Positions 53,023-61,869 of a DNA stretch of 64,000 bases are shown here, in pieces. The position numbers and the translations under genes were made by a program. How positions within the stretch are numbered: the first letter of the stretch is position 1; each line of letters begins with the position of its first letter. The stretch is taken from NCBI RefSeq assembly GCF_937873765.1, contig NZ_CALMZC010000020.1, forward strand, positions 1 through 64,000, read 5' to 3'. The notes under the pieces were generated by a model that saw nothing but the letters and a program-made list of their open reading frames with translations, made no database searches and had not been told where the DNA came from. Source of the DNA: an uncultured Thiothrix sp. (GTDB taxonomy: Bacteria; Pseudomonadota; Gammaproteobacteria; Thiotrichales; Thiotrichaceae).

Positions 53023-54204
53023 ATGATACCGGTCAGAGCCAGTGACTATTTAATGCAGCGTCGTCGTGTCACAGAAACACAATGGGCGCGCTTTATTACT
53101 GGCAGTGCTAAGGTGCGTGAGCAATTAGTGCGCCCGGAAATCTATGCTTCTTGGCAACGGTGTGCTGCTCATCTCAATCCTAGCCAACACACTCAAGTTC
53201 CCCTTGATGAAAACTATCTAGTCCAACAGCGTTGGCAAGAGTCACCTTTACGTGCTGCTGCACAGCGTGAGCGCGAACAAATCATGCAACTAGCTCGTGA
53301 AGGCTCCTTGGTGACGACTTTAGCCGATGTGCAAGGTCATTTACTCTGGACTTTTGCAAGCCCGCATATGCAAGCCCGTGCAGAAGCCGTGAATTTTATA
53401 GCCGGTGGTCATTGGCGGGAAGATGCTGCCGGTACGAATGCGGTGGGTTTAAGTTTGAAATTAGGAGCTGCTACCACCGTGTTTTCTTCCGAGCATTATT
53501 TACCTTTTTTACATGATTGGGTGGGCTATGCTTCACCTATTGTGCATCCACAAACAGCTCAGATTGTGGGCGTTTTAAATATTTCTAGTACTTGGAATCA
53601 TCACACGCCTTTAGGTCAAGCGGCAGTGTGTGAGTTAGCGCGGGCTATTGCGGAGCATTTACCGATCTGGCAGCCTCGCGCCGAGTTAGAATTACATGCA
53701 CTCGGTATACCGCAAGTAATTTTTCGCGGTCAAGTTCAGCGTCTATCCCAGCGGCAATTAGAGATTTTGTGTTTACTTGCCCTTAATCCACAGGGCTTAA
53801 CGCTGGACTCTTTCCATGCGGCTTTATATGGCGATATGCCCATTACGATTTCGACGCTCAAAGCAGAGCTTTCACATTTACGACGCCTATTGGATGGGCA
53901 AATCGGCTCGCGTCCTTATCGTTTATTGATGCCGACTTGGGCGGACTTTATTGATGTCTGGGAGCGCTTACGTTCTGGGCGGGTAACTGAGGCGGTAGAG
54001 TTATATCGCGGGCCTTTTCTGCCCCATTCAACTTCACCGGAGTTAGAGGAATGGCGTTATTGTGTGGATGCGGTCATGACTCGTGCGGTAGATGCTTGTG
54101 GAGATTTTTCAGTGCTATTGGAAAAAATGCGCTTAGGTTCGCGTGGTAGTGTATTAGTACGTGATCGCTTAGCTGAGTTATTGCCCGAGCGTTCTTCATC
54201 TTGA
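53023..54204 (+). CDS. GAF-domain transcriptional regulator (AcoR-like sensor half with C-terminal winged helix)
   Basis: The 393-residue protein's N-terminal 210 residues match the sensor of AcoR-type activators: VRPEIYASWQRCAAHLNP, LVTTLADVQGHLLWTFASP, EDAAGTNAVGLSLKLGAATTVFSSEHYLPFLHDWVGYASPIVHPQ, LNISSTW, the GAF core. The sigma-54 AAA+ and Fis domains of true AcoR are absent. Instead a C-terminal domain (about 240-390) has a winged helix (SQRQLEILCLLALNPQGLTLDSFHAALYG…ISTLKAELSHLRRLLDG) and a helical tail resembling BTAD/OmpR-type regulators. Good ribosome site AAGGAG. Its targets are unknown; cytochrome b561/YceI are divergent neighbours. Confidence 0.8.
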   Translation: MIPVRASDYLMQRRRVTETQWARFITGSAKVREQLVRPEIYASWQRCAAHLNPSQHTQVPLDENYLVQQRWQESPLRAAAQREREQIMQLAREGSLVTTLADVQGHLLWTFASPHMQARAEAVNFIAGGHWREDAAGTNAVGLSLKLGAATTVFSSEHYLPFLHDWVGYASPIVHPQTAQIVGVLNISSTWNHHTPLGQAAVCELARAIAEHLPIWQPRAELELHALGIPQVIFRGQVQRLSQRQLEILCLLALNPQGLTLDSFHAALYGDMPITISTLKAELSHLRRLLDGQIGSRPYRLLMPTWADFIDVWERLRSGRVTEAVELYRGPFLPHSTSPELEEWRYCVDAVMTRAVDACGDFSVLLEKMRLGSRGSVLVRDRLAELLPERSSS

Positions 54205-54328
54205 GAAGTGGTGTTCCGCTATCACTTTTAGCAGATTGCTTTGTAGCCTAGAGCAAGTTATATAAAGCCTAAAGGTTTTTACTAAACAATAAGTTGGTAA
54301 CTCAAATCTGCTCGGTGGAGAGGAAAGC

Positions 54329-54946
54329 GTGAATTTAATCCGGAATATTCTAGCCTTAATTGGCTTACTCGCATTGCTGGCTATTGCTTTTGCCTATTTC
54401 AAGTATGGCCATATGTTGACACAAATGAGTTCGATGGCTGCTGAGCAGGAGGCTTTGGCGCAATTAGACCCTAAAGCTAAAGAGGTCTATTTGAATATGT
54501 GGAATAAGCTGAAAGAGACCGGAAATTCAGCGGACGCTACCATTGTAAAATATCCACTGGCTGAAGGGGTTAGCCCTGCAGATGCTGAGCAAAGCATGAA
54601 AATGGTCGCCAATGAACACAACATCAAAGCCGTTGGTGAGTTGCCTCTATCCGAGCAAGTCAAATTAGAAACTGGACAAGAGCAACGCTTCCTAAAAATT
54701 TTCCAATTCTGCAATCCTCAGACCGCCATGCGAATGGTCGATTACAGTGATGCTTATTCTGCTTATTTACCTTGCCGAATCGCAATGGTGCAAGACAAAC
54801 AAGGTAAATATAATTTGTATTCGCTGGATATGGATATGATGATCTATGGTGGTAAAACCTTGCCTCCTGAGTTATTAGCGGAGGCTAAAAAAGTACAAGA
54901 AATTATTACCGATATCATGAAGCGCGGTGCAGAGGGCGATTTCTAA
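54329..54946 (+). CDS. Hypothetical single-pass membrane protein
   Basis: The 205-residue protein of unknown function starts with one hydrophobic helix (NLIRNILALIGLLALLAIAFAYF, 2-24), as an anchor or uncleaved signal. A charged, helical soluble domain follows (MTQMSSMAAEQEALAQLDPKAKEVYLNMWNKLKETGNSADATIVKYPLAEGVS…) that ends in a MLYNLYSLDMDMMIYGGK-like segment. No known motif is visible. It is monocistronic, convergent with copA and separated from it by a hairpin. The start follows GGAGAGGAAAGC. Confidence 0.65.
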   Translation: MNLIRNILALIGLLALLAIAFAYFKYGHMLTQMSSMAAEQEALAQLDPKAKEVYLNMWNKLKETGNSADATIVKYPLAEGVSPADAEQSMKMVANEHNIKAVGELPLSEQVKLETGQEQRFLKIFQFCNPQTAMRMVDYSDAYSAYLPCRIAMVQDKQGKYNLYSLDMDMMIYGGKTLPPELLAEAKKVQEIITDIMKRGAEGDF

Positions 54947-54965
54947 ATCCTTCTGTATGATATCT

Positions 54966-54991
54966 ACCCTAGCACTCAGGAAAGCTGGGGT
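54966..54991. terminator. Hairpin between convergent genes
   Basis: ACCCTAGC (54966-54973) and GCTGGGGT (54984-54991) pair over 8 bp with one G-T pair and a 10-base loop, between the membrane-protein gene and copA. Confidence 0.5.
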
Positions 54992-55002
54992 AAGGTACAC
55001 GC

Positions 55003-57219
55003 TTAAACTTTAAGCCGTGCCAAGCGATTTGCATTCAAGACTACGGTCACTGAGGACAGAGCCATAGCTGCACCCGCTAGCATCGGGTCAAGCAAGATTC
55101 CAAAACTTGGATAAAGTATGCCCGCTGCAATTGGAATCCCGACGACATTGTAGGCAAAGGCAAAAAATAGATTCTGCCAAATGTTATGAGTTGTGGCTTT
55201 GGAGATACGAATCGCACGTTCAATGCCGCTTAAAGAGCTGCCGATTAAGGTGACATCGGCTGCGGCAATCGCTACATCCGTACCTGCACCAATCGCAAAA
55301 CCGACATCCGCTTGTGCTAGGGCAGGGGCATCATTAATGCCATCACCTACCATCGCTACCGTTTTACCTTGCTGCTGTAGCTGACTAATCACCGCTAATT
55401 TATCAGCCGGCAACACCTCGGCATAGACCTGCTGAATACCAAGCTGAGCCGCTAAATGTTCAGCAACCTCGCGTCGATCTCCGGTGAGCATGGCTAGCTC
55501 TAAACCCTGTTTCTGTAAGCTTTGTACGCTGCTTAAAGCATCCGTTTTGAGTGCATCTGCAATCGCGAACAGCGCAATAATTTCAGTGGGAGTGGCTAAA
55601 AATACCGGCGTTTGTGCAGCGAAATCCAAGATTTTTAACGTTTCCTGCCAAGCAGCTAGATTTAAATGTTGCTGTTGCATCAGGCGGGTATTGCCAATGA
55701 AATAACTTTGCTCAGCAATACTCGCTTGGACGCCGTGCCCCGTAATACTAGTAAAGTCTTTCAGCTTTAAATCTTTCAAATGAGCGGTTTTAGCCGCAGT
55801 GCGTAAGGCTTGACCTAAAGGATGCTCAGAACCTTTTTCTAAAGAAGCCGCAAGTTGTAAAACGGTATTGGCCTCATAAGTCTCTGCGGGATAAATAGCA
55901 TTTAGGATTGGCTTACCTGCGGTTAAAGTGCCGGTTTTATCCAAGACAATCGTATCAAGTTTAGCGGCTTGTTGGAGTGAATCGCCATTACGAATCAGAA
56001 TGCCATTTTGAGCCGCTTTACCAATACCAGCAATAATTGCAATCGGTGTCGCCAAGCCTAAGGCACAAGGGCAAGCAATCACTAATACGGTCATGGCGGT
56101 GACTAGGGCATAACTTAAGGCGGGTTCTGGGCCAAGCCAGAGCCAACATAGAAAGGTAATGACAGCAATCGACACTACGACAGGCACAAATACAGAGGCG
56201 ACTTGATCGGCCAAACGCGCCAGCGCAGGCTTAGAGCTTTGTGCTTGGCGAATCATATCGATGATTTTTGCAAGTACAGTATCAGCACCAATATGGCTGA
56301 CTTTCATTAAAAAGCTGCCCTCTCCATTTTGCGTCCCGCCTGTGACGAGTGATCCTTTGAGTTTAGCCACTGGCAGGGCTTCCCCTGTGAGCATGGCTTC
56401 ATTCACATGCGAGTTGCCCTCGATAATTTTGCCGTCTAAGGGAATGGTTTCACCACTACGCACGCGCAGTATTTCTTCTAAGCCGACTTCTTCTAAAGGA
56501 AGATCCAGTTCTTCACCGTTGCGCAGCACATGTGCGATTGGGGGTTGCAAATTCATTAAATGCTTGATGGCTGCGGTCGTTCGCCCCCGCGCCCGCATCT
56601 CTAAAGCATGGCCTAAATTGACCAAGGCAATCACGACTAAAGCCGCTTCAAAATAAGCATGTTGAGCGAGACTAGGAAAAGCACTAGGAAAGAACACGAC
56701 TAGCATGGAGTAGAACCAAGCTGTTCCAGTACCGAGTGCAATCAAGGTATCCATATTACTGGAGTAGTGTTTTAGTTGTTGCCAAGCTCCACGGAAGAAA
56801 TGGCCTCCTGAATAAATCAAAACTCCTAAGGTAATGATACCCATCAACAACCAAAACCAGCGCCCTGAACCCTGCAGATGCGGTAAAGCATGTAAGAGCA
56901 TATCGCCAATCATCAGAAAACTACCGGGAATAGCGGCGACCCAAACCCGTTTCCAAAGCTTGCGATAATAAACGGCTTCAGCGGCTTCTTTTTCCAGTTC
57001 AGCTTGCCGACCCTGCATCAGGGCTGCGTCATATCCAGCCTGTTTAACCGCTATGAGTAAAGCCTCAGGTTGGACTTTGCCTGTGACCAAAGCCGTTCGC
57101 TCGGCTAGGTTGACGTTTGCTGATTCGACACCAGCTACCTGTTTTAAGGCAGCTTCTACTGAGCTTACACAACCGGCACACATCATGCCGGCAATCGAAA
57201 GGCGTAGGGGGGCAGTCAT
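55003..57219 (-). CDS. copA: Copper-exporting P1B-type ATPase CopA
   Basis: The 738-residue P-type ATPase has one N-terminal heavy-metal domain (GMMCAGCVSSVEAAL, Cys-x-x-Cys at about 14-17). Membrane helices follow, with the Cu+ site CPCALGLATP, the phosphorylation motif DKTGTLTAG and the hinge GDGINDAPALAQADVGFAIG. It exports Cu+ from the cytoplasm. It directly follows copZ on the minus strand with a one-base overlap. No CueR-like regulator is next to it, and I saw no clear CueR operator. Confidence 0.95.
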   Translation of the reverse strand: MTAPLRLSIAGMMCAGCVSSVEAALKQVAGVESANVNLAERTALVTGKVQPEALLIAVKQAGYDAALMQGRQAELEKEAAEAVYYRKLWKRVWVAAIPGSFLMIGDMLLHALPHLQGSGRWFWLLMGIITLGVLIYSGGHFFRGAWQQLKHYSSNMDTLIALGTGTAWFYSMLVVFFPSAFPSLAQHAYFEAALVVIALVNLGHALEMRARGRTTAAIKHLMNLQPPIAHVLRNGEELDLPLEEVGLEEILRVRSGETIPLDGKIIEGNSHVNEAMLTGEALPVAKLKGSLVTGGTQNGEGSFLMKVSHIGADTVLAKIIDMIRQAQSSKPALARLADQVASVFVPVVVSIAVITFLCWLWLGPEPALSYALVTAMTVLVIACPCALGLATPIAIIAGIGKAAQNGILIRNGDSLQQAAKLDTIVLDKTGTLTAGKPILNAIYPAETYEANTVLQLAASLEKGSEHPLGQALRTAAKTAHLKDLKLKDFTSITGHGVQASIAEQSYFIGNTRLMQQQHLNLAAWQETLKILDFAAQTPVFLATPTEIIALFAIADALKTDALSSVQSLQKQGLELAMLTGDRREVAEHLAAQLGIQQVYAEVLPADKLAVISQLQQQGKTVAMVGDGINDAPALAQADVGFAIGAGTDVAIAAADVTLIGSSLSGIERAIRISKATTHNIWQNLFFAFAYNVVGIPIAAGILYPSFGILLDPMLAGAAMALSSVTVVLNANRLARLKV

Positions 57220-57416
57220 TAGTCAATCAATTCCGCCGGATAGCCTGCTTCTGTTAAGGTTTCAATAATCAGCTCTGCTTCAAGTTGACCGTGTACTTCA
57301 ACCGTTTTAGTCGCTAAATCGACTGATACTTGCTCAACTCCAGCTAAAGCGTCTAATTTGCTGTGCACGGCTGAGCTACAACCACCACATTTCATATTTT
57401 CTACTGTAAATTTCAT
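57219..57416 (-). CDS. copZ: CopZ-like copper chaperone
   Basis: The 65-residue HMA-domain protein (MKFTVENMKCGGCSSAVHSKLDALAGVEQVSVDLATKTVEV…) has Cys-Gly-Gly-Cys for metal binding. It would deliver Cu+ to CopA, whose gene overlaps its stop by one base. I start at the ATG at 57416, preceded by GGAGAG; a GTG 15 bases upstream is open but overlaps the ribosome site. Confidence 0.9.
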   Translation of the reverse strand: MKFTVENMKCGGCSSAVHSKLDALAGVEQVSVDLATKTVEVHGQLEAELIIETLTEAGYPAELID

Positions 57417-57604
57417 CTTAAATCTCTCCACAAGAACTACTTACACCTTAACAAATCACCCGTTGCCGAAGCGAAAGACCTTGCAAACTCTAGCATTCTG
57501 TAGACTAGTCACTCATGTTTTAAATCAAAATAGAGCCTAGCTCCAATCGAAACTTAAGCCTAAACACGCTATCCTAATTGAACTTGTTTTTAAGGACTTT
57601 GTGC

Positions 57605-59092
57605 ATGACTCAAGCATACAAAATCAAACTGGCCGCCATTGCTAAGGATGAAGGCTTTTACTTGCCCTTGTGGGTATATCATCATCTGCATTTTGGTTTT
57701 GATGTTATTGATATTCGAGTTAATGATACGACAGATAATTCTTTAGAAATTTTAAAAAAACTTAAAACAATCTATGGTGAACGGTTACGTTTTAGCCTTG
57801 CAGATCAGATAATGGCAGAGTGTCAAACTAAAGGTATTCATTTTCAAACCTATATTTATAAGCAAATTTATCAAGAGACATTATCGGAGGATTTTACACA
57901 TTTAATCTTTCTTGATATTGATGAATATTGGTGTTCAGCAGATTTTTCAAAAACAATAAAAGATTTTTTAACGCAAGTATCCAATTTTGATGTTTGTATG
58001 TTTCAATGGCTTATTGAGCTACCCAATTCTGAGCGAAACATGGAGGATTTTGCTTTTAAATTGATAATGAAAGGTCAAAAAAGTAACCATGTAAAAAGCT
58101 TGCTTGATCTCAAAGCAGAAGTTAAAGGAGTAAATATCCATAACTATATCATTGACAAAGGGGATTATATTTTGTCGGATAAAGGTAGGGTTGATTTTGC
58201 GGAAGCTAACAAAGATCGAGGTGTTTTGCCGGTAGATTTACATGAGCAGTCAAGATTAACTTTAAGTAATTACTTTGTTTTTCATTTTGTCTTCCGTTCT
58301 CAAGATGAATATATAGCCAGTTTATTACGTGGTAATAAACAAAGCGGTGGGAGTTTTTTCCTAAAAAGAAATAGAATTGGCTTTATTCCTACTTATGCAC
58401 GTAAGTATATTCTACGTTGGATTATTCCAGAAGATAGTTTAATGCCTTATAAGCGTGAATTTTTTAAAATTCTTAAGTTGCTTAAAACTGATCTAATTGA
58501 GGCTAGCTCATTTGTTTTAGTTAGAAAGCAGGCTGTATTAGATTATTTAAAAGATGATGTATTCCTTCAGCAAGTCAATGCAAATAAAATGCGTGGCATA
58601 GATGAAGGGATTTACCAGTCAAAAAAGATAAATTATTTTATCAAAGCTAAGGTTAGTAATATTTGCTTTGATGAGCAGCTAGGATGCTGTAAGTTTAGTT
58701 GTGAAGTCACTAGCGAGCAAGTCGCTTATGAACTCGTCATTACTCGAAGTTTTGCCAAAGAGCCAGTGATCGCAAAAATTCATCTACTTAGCATAGAGCA
58801 GCGATCTTCATACGACATTAAGAAATTTTATATTGAAATTGATATTAGTCAATTGACTGATGTCGTTTACAATAAGACGCCTCCTTTTTGCTTGGCTGCG
58901 CGAGTAAATAATGAATTGTTTTTACTAGAGATGTATCAATTTCGTGAATTAAGTACCTTAATTCTACCCAAAATTATGCAGATGCGTGGAGCTACATCTA
59001 AAAAAGAACTTAAACAGTCTAAAAGCATCTCTCTACAGATGCTCCAAGCTGAAAAGAAAAATTTCTGGCAGAAATTATTTAATAAGAGCTAA
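57605..59092 (+). CDS. Glycosyltransferase (GT2/GT92-like) with C-terminal beta domain
   Basis: The 495-residue protein opens with a glycosyltransferase fold: IKLAAIAKDEGFYLPLWVYHHLHFGFDVIDIRVNDTTDNSLEILKKL, then LIFLDIDEYWC with the DxD metal-binding motif (about residue 105). This matches the Glyco_tranf_2_4/GT92 family. The middle binds the acceptor. The last 140 residues (from about 350: KAKVSNICFDEQLGCCKFSCEVTSEQVAYELVI…) form a beta-rich domain of unknown role. It is A+T-rich relative to neighbours. I use the ATG at 57605 after AAGGA. A decayed second copy of the C-terminal domain follows at 59098. Confidence 0.75.
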   Translation: MTQAYKIKLAAIAKDEGFYLPLWVYHHLHFGFDVIDIRVNDTTDNSLEILKKLKTIYGERLRFSLADQIMAECQTKGIHFQTYIYKQIYQETLSEDFTHLIFLDIDEYWCSADFSKTIKDFLTQVSNFDVCMFQWLIELPNSERNMEDFAFKLIMKGQKSNHVKSLLDLKAEVKGVNIHNYIIDKGDYILSDKGRVDFAEANKDRGVLPVDLHEQSRLTLSNYFVFHFVFRSQDEYIASLLRGNKQSGGSFFLKRNRIGFIPTYARKYILRWIIPEDSLMPYKREFFKILKLLKTDLIEASSFVLVRKQAVLDYLKDDVFLQQVNANKMRGIDEGIYQSKKINYFIKAKVSNICFDEQLGCCKFSCEVTSEQVAYELVITRSFAKEPVIAKIHLLSIEQRSSYDIKKFYIEIDISQLTDVVYNKTPPFCLAARVNNELFLLEMYQFRELSTLILPKIMQMRGATSKKELKQSKSISLQMLQAEKKNFWQKLFNKS

Positions 59093-59097
59093 ACTGA

Positions 59098-59345
59098 ATT
59101 CAAAAATATCCTCAGCAGCTTAGTACAATAATTTCCCAAATTACTTTTGATGAATCTAGTTTAATCTACCGCTTTACTTGTGAAATCAGTAGTAAAACTG
59201 AGGATTACCAATTATATTTTATGCAAAGCTTCATGCAAATTGTCGTGCCAGCAAAAATAGTTATGTTTAATGAGCGATCTACTAATTTAGGAAGAATGCG
59301 TGTATTTAATGTAGAGATTGGTATCAACAATTTAGCTAGAGAGTA
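59098..59345 (+). pseudogene. Remnant of a second copy of the glycosyltransferase C-terminal domain
   Basis: In one frame this stretch encodes ISQITFDESSLIYRFTCEISS and on through IVVPAKIVMFNERS and RMRVFNVEIGINNL. It aligns with VSNICFDEQLGCCKFSCEVTS, AKIHLLSIEQRS and KKFYIEIDISQL in the gene just upstream. There is no start codon ahead and a TGA precedes it. It stops by running into the end of the convergent acetyltransferase gene. It is a diverged fragment of a lost paralogue, or of an extended repeat-domain tail. Confidence 0.65.
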
Positions 59346-60043
59346 TTTAAGGATTTTAGCTGCTTACCTTCAGAGTCAAAATTACTCACCATCAACCATG
59401 CTTCAAACTTGTGTTTTAGGCGTGGCCATTCGTTATCTAAAATTGCATACCAAGCAGTATCACGATTGCGGTTTTTGTACACAGCCGCTTGGCGGAATAC
59501 ACCTTCAAACTGGAAGCCTAAACGTTCAGCCGCTTGGCGTGAAGGCGCATTTAAGGCGTCGCATTTCCATTCATAGCGTCGATAACCCAAGTCTTCAAAC
59601 ACATAGCGCATCATTAAATACATAGTTTCGGTAGCTGCGCGAGTTTTTTGTAAAGCAGGTGAGAAGTTAATATGCCCCACTTCAATCACACCGTTGGCAG
59701 GATCAATCCGCAGATAACTCGCCATGCCCAATGCTTTACCGTCTGGATTTAAAATACTGTAGAAACAGGGGTCTTCACTGTGGGTATTTTTTTCTAGCCA
59801 AGTAGTAAAGCTTGGGAAATCTATGAAAGGGCCATAAGGTAGATAAGTCCAAATACGGTTTTCTTGGTCAGCAGTAAATGCAGTATATAAATCTTGAGCG
59901 TGCTGTAAACTCAAGGGTTCAAGTCGGCAATATTGACCGCTTAAGACTGGAAAGCTGGGTGCAGGTTTAGCTTGCCAATTCACAGAATAACCAATTGCTT
60001 GACCGAGTTCATTGTAGTCTTGGGGCTGAGTGTTAGGCTGCAT
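59336..60043 (-). CDS. GNAT-family N-acetyltransferase (RimJ/RimL type)
   Basis: The 235-residue protein shows the GNAT core: LSGQYCRLEPLSLQHAQDLYTAF, GKALGMASYLRIDPANGVIEVGHINFSPALQKTRAATETMYLMMRYVFEDLGYRRYEWKCDALNAPSRQAAERLGFQFEGVFRQAAVYKNRNRDT. The RxxA acetyl-CoA loop ('KTRAATE') and the conserved 'AAERLGF' helix are clear. It would acetylate a protein N-terminus or a small amine. The C-terminal ~15 residues overlap the remnant of the neighbouring glycosyltransferase paralogue, which suggests the tail was reset by a rearrangement. Confidence 0.88.
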   Translation of the reverse strand: MQPNTQPQDYNELGQAIGYSVNWQAKPAPSFPVLSGQYCRLEPLSLQHAQDLYTAFTADQENRIWTYLPYGPFIDFPSFTTWLEKNTHSEDPCFYSILNPDGKALGMASYLRIDPANGVIEVGHINFSPALQKTRAATETMYLMMRYVFEDLGYRRYEWKCDALNAPSRQAAERLGFQFEGVFRQAAVYKNRNRDTAWYAILDNEWPRLKHKFEAWLMVSNFDSEGKQLKSLNTL

Positions 60044-60055
60044 CAGGTACTCGCT

Positions 60056-61147
60056 TTATAAGCTGGGTTGTTGACGGGTGACAGAGTGAATACTAGCACT
60101 CCCTGAGGCTAAAGCATCAATATTCAATAGCTCGATTTTGCGTTCAGGATAGGCAGCTTGTAAGGCGCGGCGTGCTGCATTATCAGTTAGCACATCACCA
60201 AATTCTTGCATTAAAACAGCCTTATTGCACACATAAAAACCTAAATAACTGGAAGCAAAATCAGAGCCAATGAATTCAACACGTGCGCCTTTGGGTTTAT
60301 TTAAGGTAATTACCTCTAACCTTTGGCCATTTGCATCGGTGGCATGGTTAAGGATTTCTTGGTGACGCAAAGTAATAGCATGTTCTTTAAAAGCTGGGTT
60401 GGGTTCATGGCTAACCAAAACCTTACCCACTTGCACAAAACGGGCGTAATAGTCGGTGCGGCGCTCAGCTAAATTGCCGGTAGGATTACCCGGCAGCCAA
60501 ATCACTTTTTTTAACCCCATTAAGCGCTTTAAACGAGATTCAATTTGGACCTTGGTTAAATCACTGTTTCGCCCCTGATAATAAACACTGCTCTCGGTCA
60601 AAATGGCAGTGCCTGCACCATCTACCTCAAGGCTACTGCCATCCAGTTCAAAATCAGCCTCTACTAATTCAGCTTGTAGTTGCTTTGCCATAAACTCAGC
60701 TAGCTTAATATCGCGACTATATTCTGTTGGCGCATCCCAACCGCTGAAGTGCATATCAATTGCCTGTAATTTTCCTTCAGGATTGAGCAGTAAACTAGGT
60801 GTGGTATCGCGTATCCAGATATTATCTAGAGGTCTCTTCACATAGGTGACAGCCCCTGCATAGAATTCTTGAGCACGTTCAAATTCTCTCGGGCGCACTA
60901 ACAAAGAAACTGGCTCGTATTTAGCGATGGTTTGGGCAATTAGCACTAGGTTTTTGCGAATAGCAGGTAGAAATTTTTCCGGCCAAAAGCGCAGATTTGC
61001 CCCATGAGCCATCCAAGTGGAATGATGTTTGGTATATTCGGCGGGTAGGGTAAAGGTATTATCTTCAGCGGAGAGGGAAAGTAACAGCCAAGTTAAACTG
61101 CAAGCGAGACTAGTTTGGAGAAATTGGCGGCGATTGAATGTTTTCAC
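60056..61147 (-). CDS. Exported agmatine deiminase-like protein lacking catalytic Cys and His
   Basis: The 363-residue protein (from the GTG at 61147, one base after the moaE stop; a 377-residue form from an ATG at 61189 would overlap moaE) is of the PAD/agmatine deiminase fold. It has a twin-arginine signal (NRRQFLQTSLACSLTWLLLSL). The fold is clear from WIRDTTPSLLLNPEGKL, LDGSSLEVDGAGTAILTES and the terminal IHSVTRQQP. Active agmatine deiminases end in GGGxIHCITQQ and have a GHVD His motif. Here the Cys is Ser (ninth from the C-terminus) and GHVD is replaced by RRTD. It is probably a pseudoenzyme or has a new reaction. Family assignment is good; loss of activity is inferred. Confidence 0.75.
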   Translation of the reverse strand: MKTFNRRQFLQTSLACSLTWLLLSLSAEDNTFTLPAEYTKHHSTWMAHGANLRFWPEKFLPAIRKNLVLIAQTIAKYEPVSLLVRPREFERAQEFYAGAVTYVKRPLDNIWIRDTTPSLLLNPEGKLQAIDMHFSGWDAPTEYSRDIKLAEFMAKQLQAELVEADFELDGSSLEVDGAGTAILTESSVYYQGRNSDLTKVQIESRLKRLMGLKKVIWLPGNPTGNLAERRTDYYARFVQVGKVLVSHEPNPAFKEHAITLRHQEILNHATDANGQRLEVITLNKPKGARVEFIGSDFASSYLGFYVCNKAVLMQEFGDVLTDNAARRALQAAYPERKIELLNIDALASGSASIHSVTRQQPSL

Positions 61148-61148
61148 G

Positions 61149-61601
61149 TTAGCCTGCGGTATTTTTTTCGACCCAACGTTGGCTGCCATCGTTTAAAGTT
61201 TCCTGTTTCCAAAATGGAGCTTGATGTTTAAGATCCTCCATAATTTGGCGACAAGCTTCAAAACTTGCGCGCCGATGGTCTGACCATACAGCTACAAGTA
61301 CAATTGGCTCAGCCGGAATCAGTGTACCCACCCGATGGATCAGTAGAACGTGATTTAAGCCCCAATCAGTACAAGCCTTATCTACTAATTGCTGCAAATG
61401 TTTTTGTGTCATCGCAGGATAATGCTCCAAGCGCATCGCCTGCACTAGGTCGCCTGCATTAAAGTCGCGCATCGTGCCAACAAATATCGCGTTAGCGCCA
61501 CTTTGCTGCGCATTGAAACTCGGTTGTTGTTGAAAGACTTGAATGGCTTGCCAAGGATCAAATGCAGTGTCCGTGATAGTAATTTCAATCATCTTAGCCA
61601 C
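61149..61601 (-). CDS. moaE: Molybdopterin synthase catalytic subunit MoaE
   Basis: The 150-residue protein shows NAIFVGTMRDFNAGDLVQAMRLEHYPAMTQKHLQQLVDKA, VLLIHRVGTLIPAEPIVLVAVWSDHRRASFEACRQIMEDLKHQAPFWKQE, the MoaE signature with the catalytic Lys near 'HQAPFWKQE'. With MoaD it inserts two sulfurs into precursor Z to give molybdopterin. It overlaps moaD by 8 bases and is followed directly by the deiminase-like gene. Confidence 0.94.
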   Translation of the reverse strand: MAKMIEITITDTAFDPWQAIQVFQQQPSFNAQQSGANAIFVGTMRDFNAGDLVQAMRLEHYPAMTQKHLQQLVDKACTDWGLNHVLLIHRVGTLIPAEPIVLVAVWSDHRRASFEACRQIMEDLKHQAPFWKQETLNDGSQRWVEKNTAG

Positions 61602-61824
61602 CAGTCACGGGTGGAAAAAAGGCTACTTCATCACCATCAGCGAGTAAAGTGTCAGCATCACAGTATTCTTGGTTGCGTGCCACTAATACATTGGTCGGGA
61701 ATTCGGTCTGTGTAGTTTGTTGCCAGAGCTGCTGGGCGCTTAAACCTGCCTGCCAAGCGGTGTGTACTTGGCTTAGCCCAACCTGTTCTTTTAAGCTCGC
61801 AAAAAATAAAGTTTTGATACTCAT
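61594..61824 (-). CDS. moaD: Molybdopterin synthase sulfur-carrier subunit MoaD
   Basis: The 76-residue beta-grasp protein ends in the essential Gly-Gly (FFPPVTGG), whose thiocarboxylate donates sulfur to MoaE. It starts MSIKTLFFASLKEQVGLSQV at the ATG at 61824 with GGAGGTGTT before it; an in-frame start 33 bases upstream has no ribosome site. It overlaps moaE. The pair lies next to a tungstate transporter, which fits a tungsto- or molybdopterin enzyme supply. Confidence 0.92.
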   Translation of the reverse strand: MSIKTLFFASLKEQVGLSQVHTAWQAGLSAQQLWQQTTQTEFPTNVLVARNQEYCDADTLLADGDEVAFFPPVTGG

Positions 61825-61869
61825 AACACCTCCGTGATTAGTGGGACTATAACCCATTCTACTGAGGCT

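Noticed and set aside
57432-57604. CueR operator upstream of copZ
   Set aside because: The gap has CTAG-containing palindromic fragments but no sequence with the usual 19-20 base MerR-type promoter spacing that I could defend.
59221-59625. A 134-residue open frame on the plus strand
   Set aside because: Its first third is the glycosyltransferase C-terminal remnant and the rest is antisense to the GNAT gene; it has no ribosome site.
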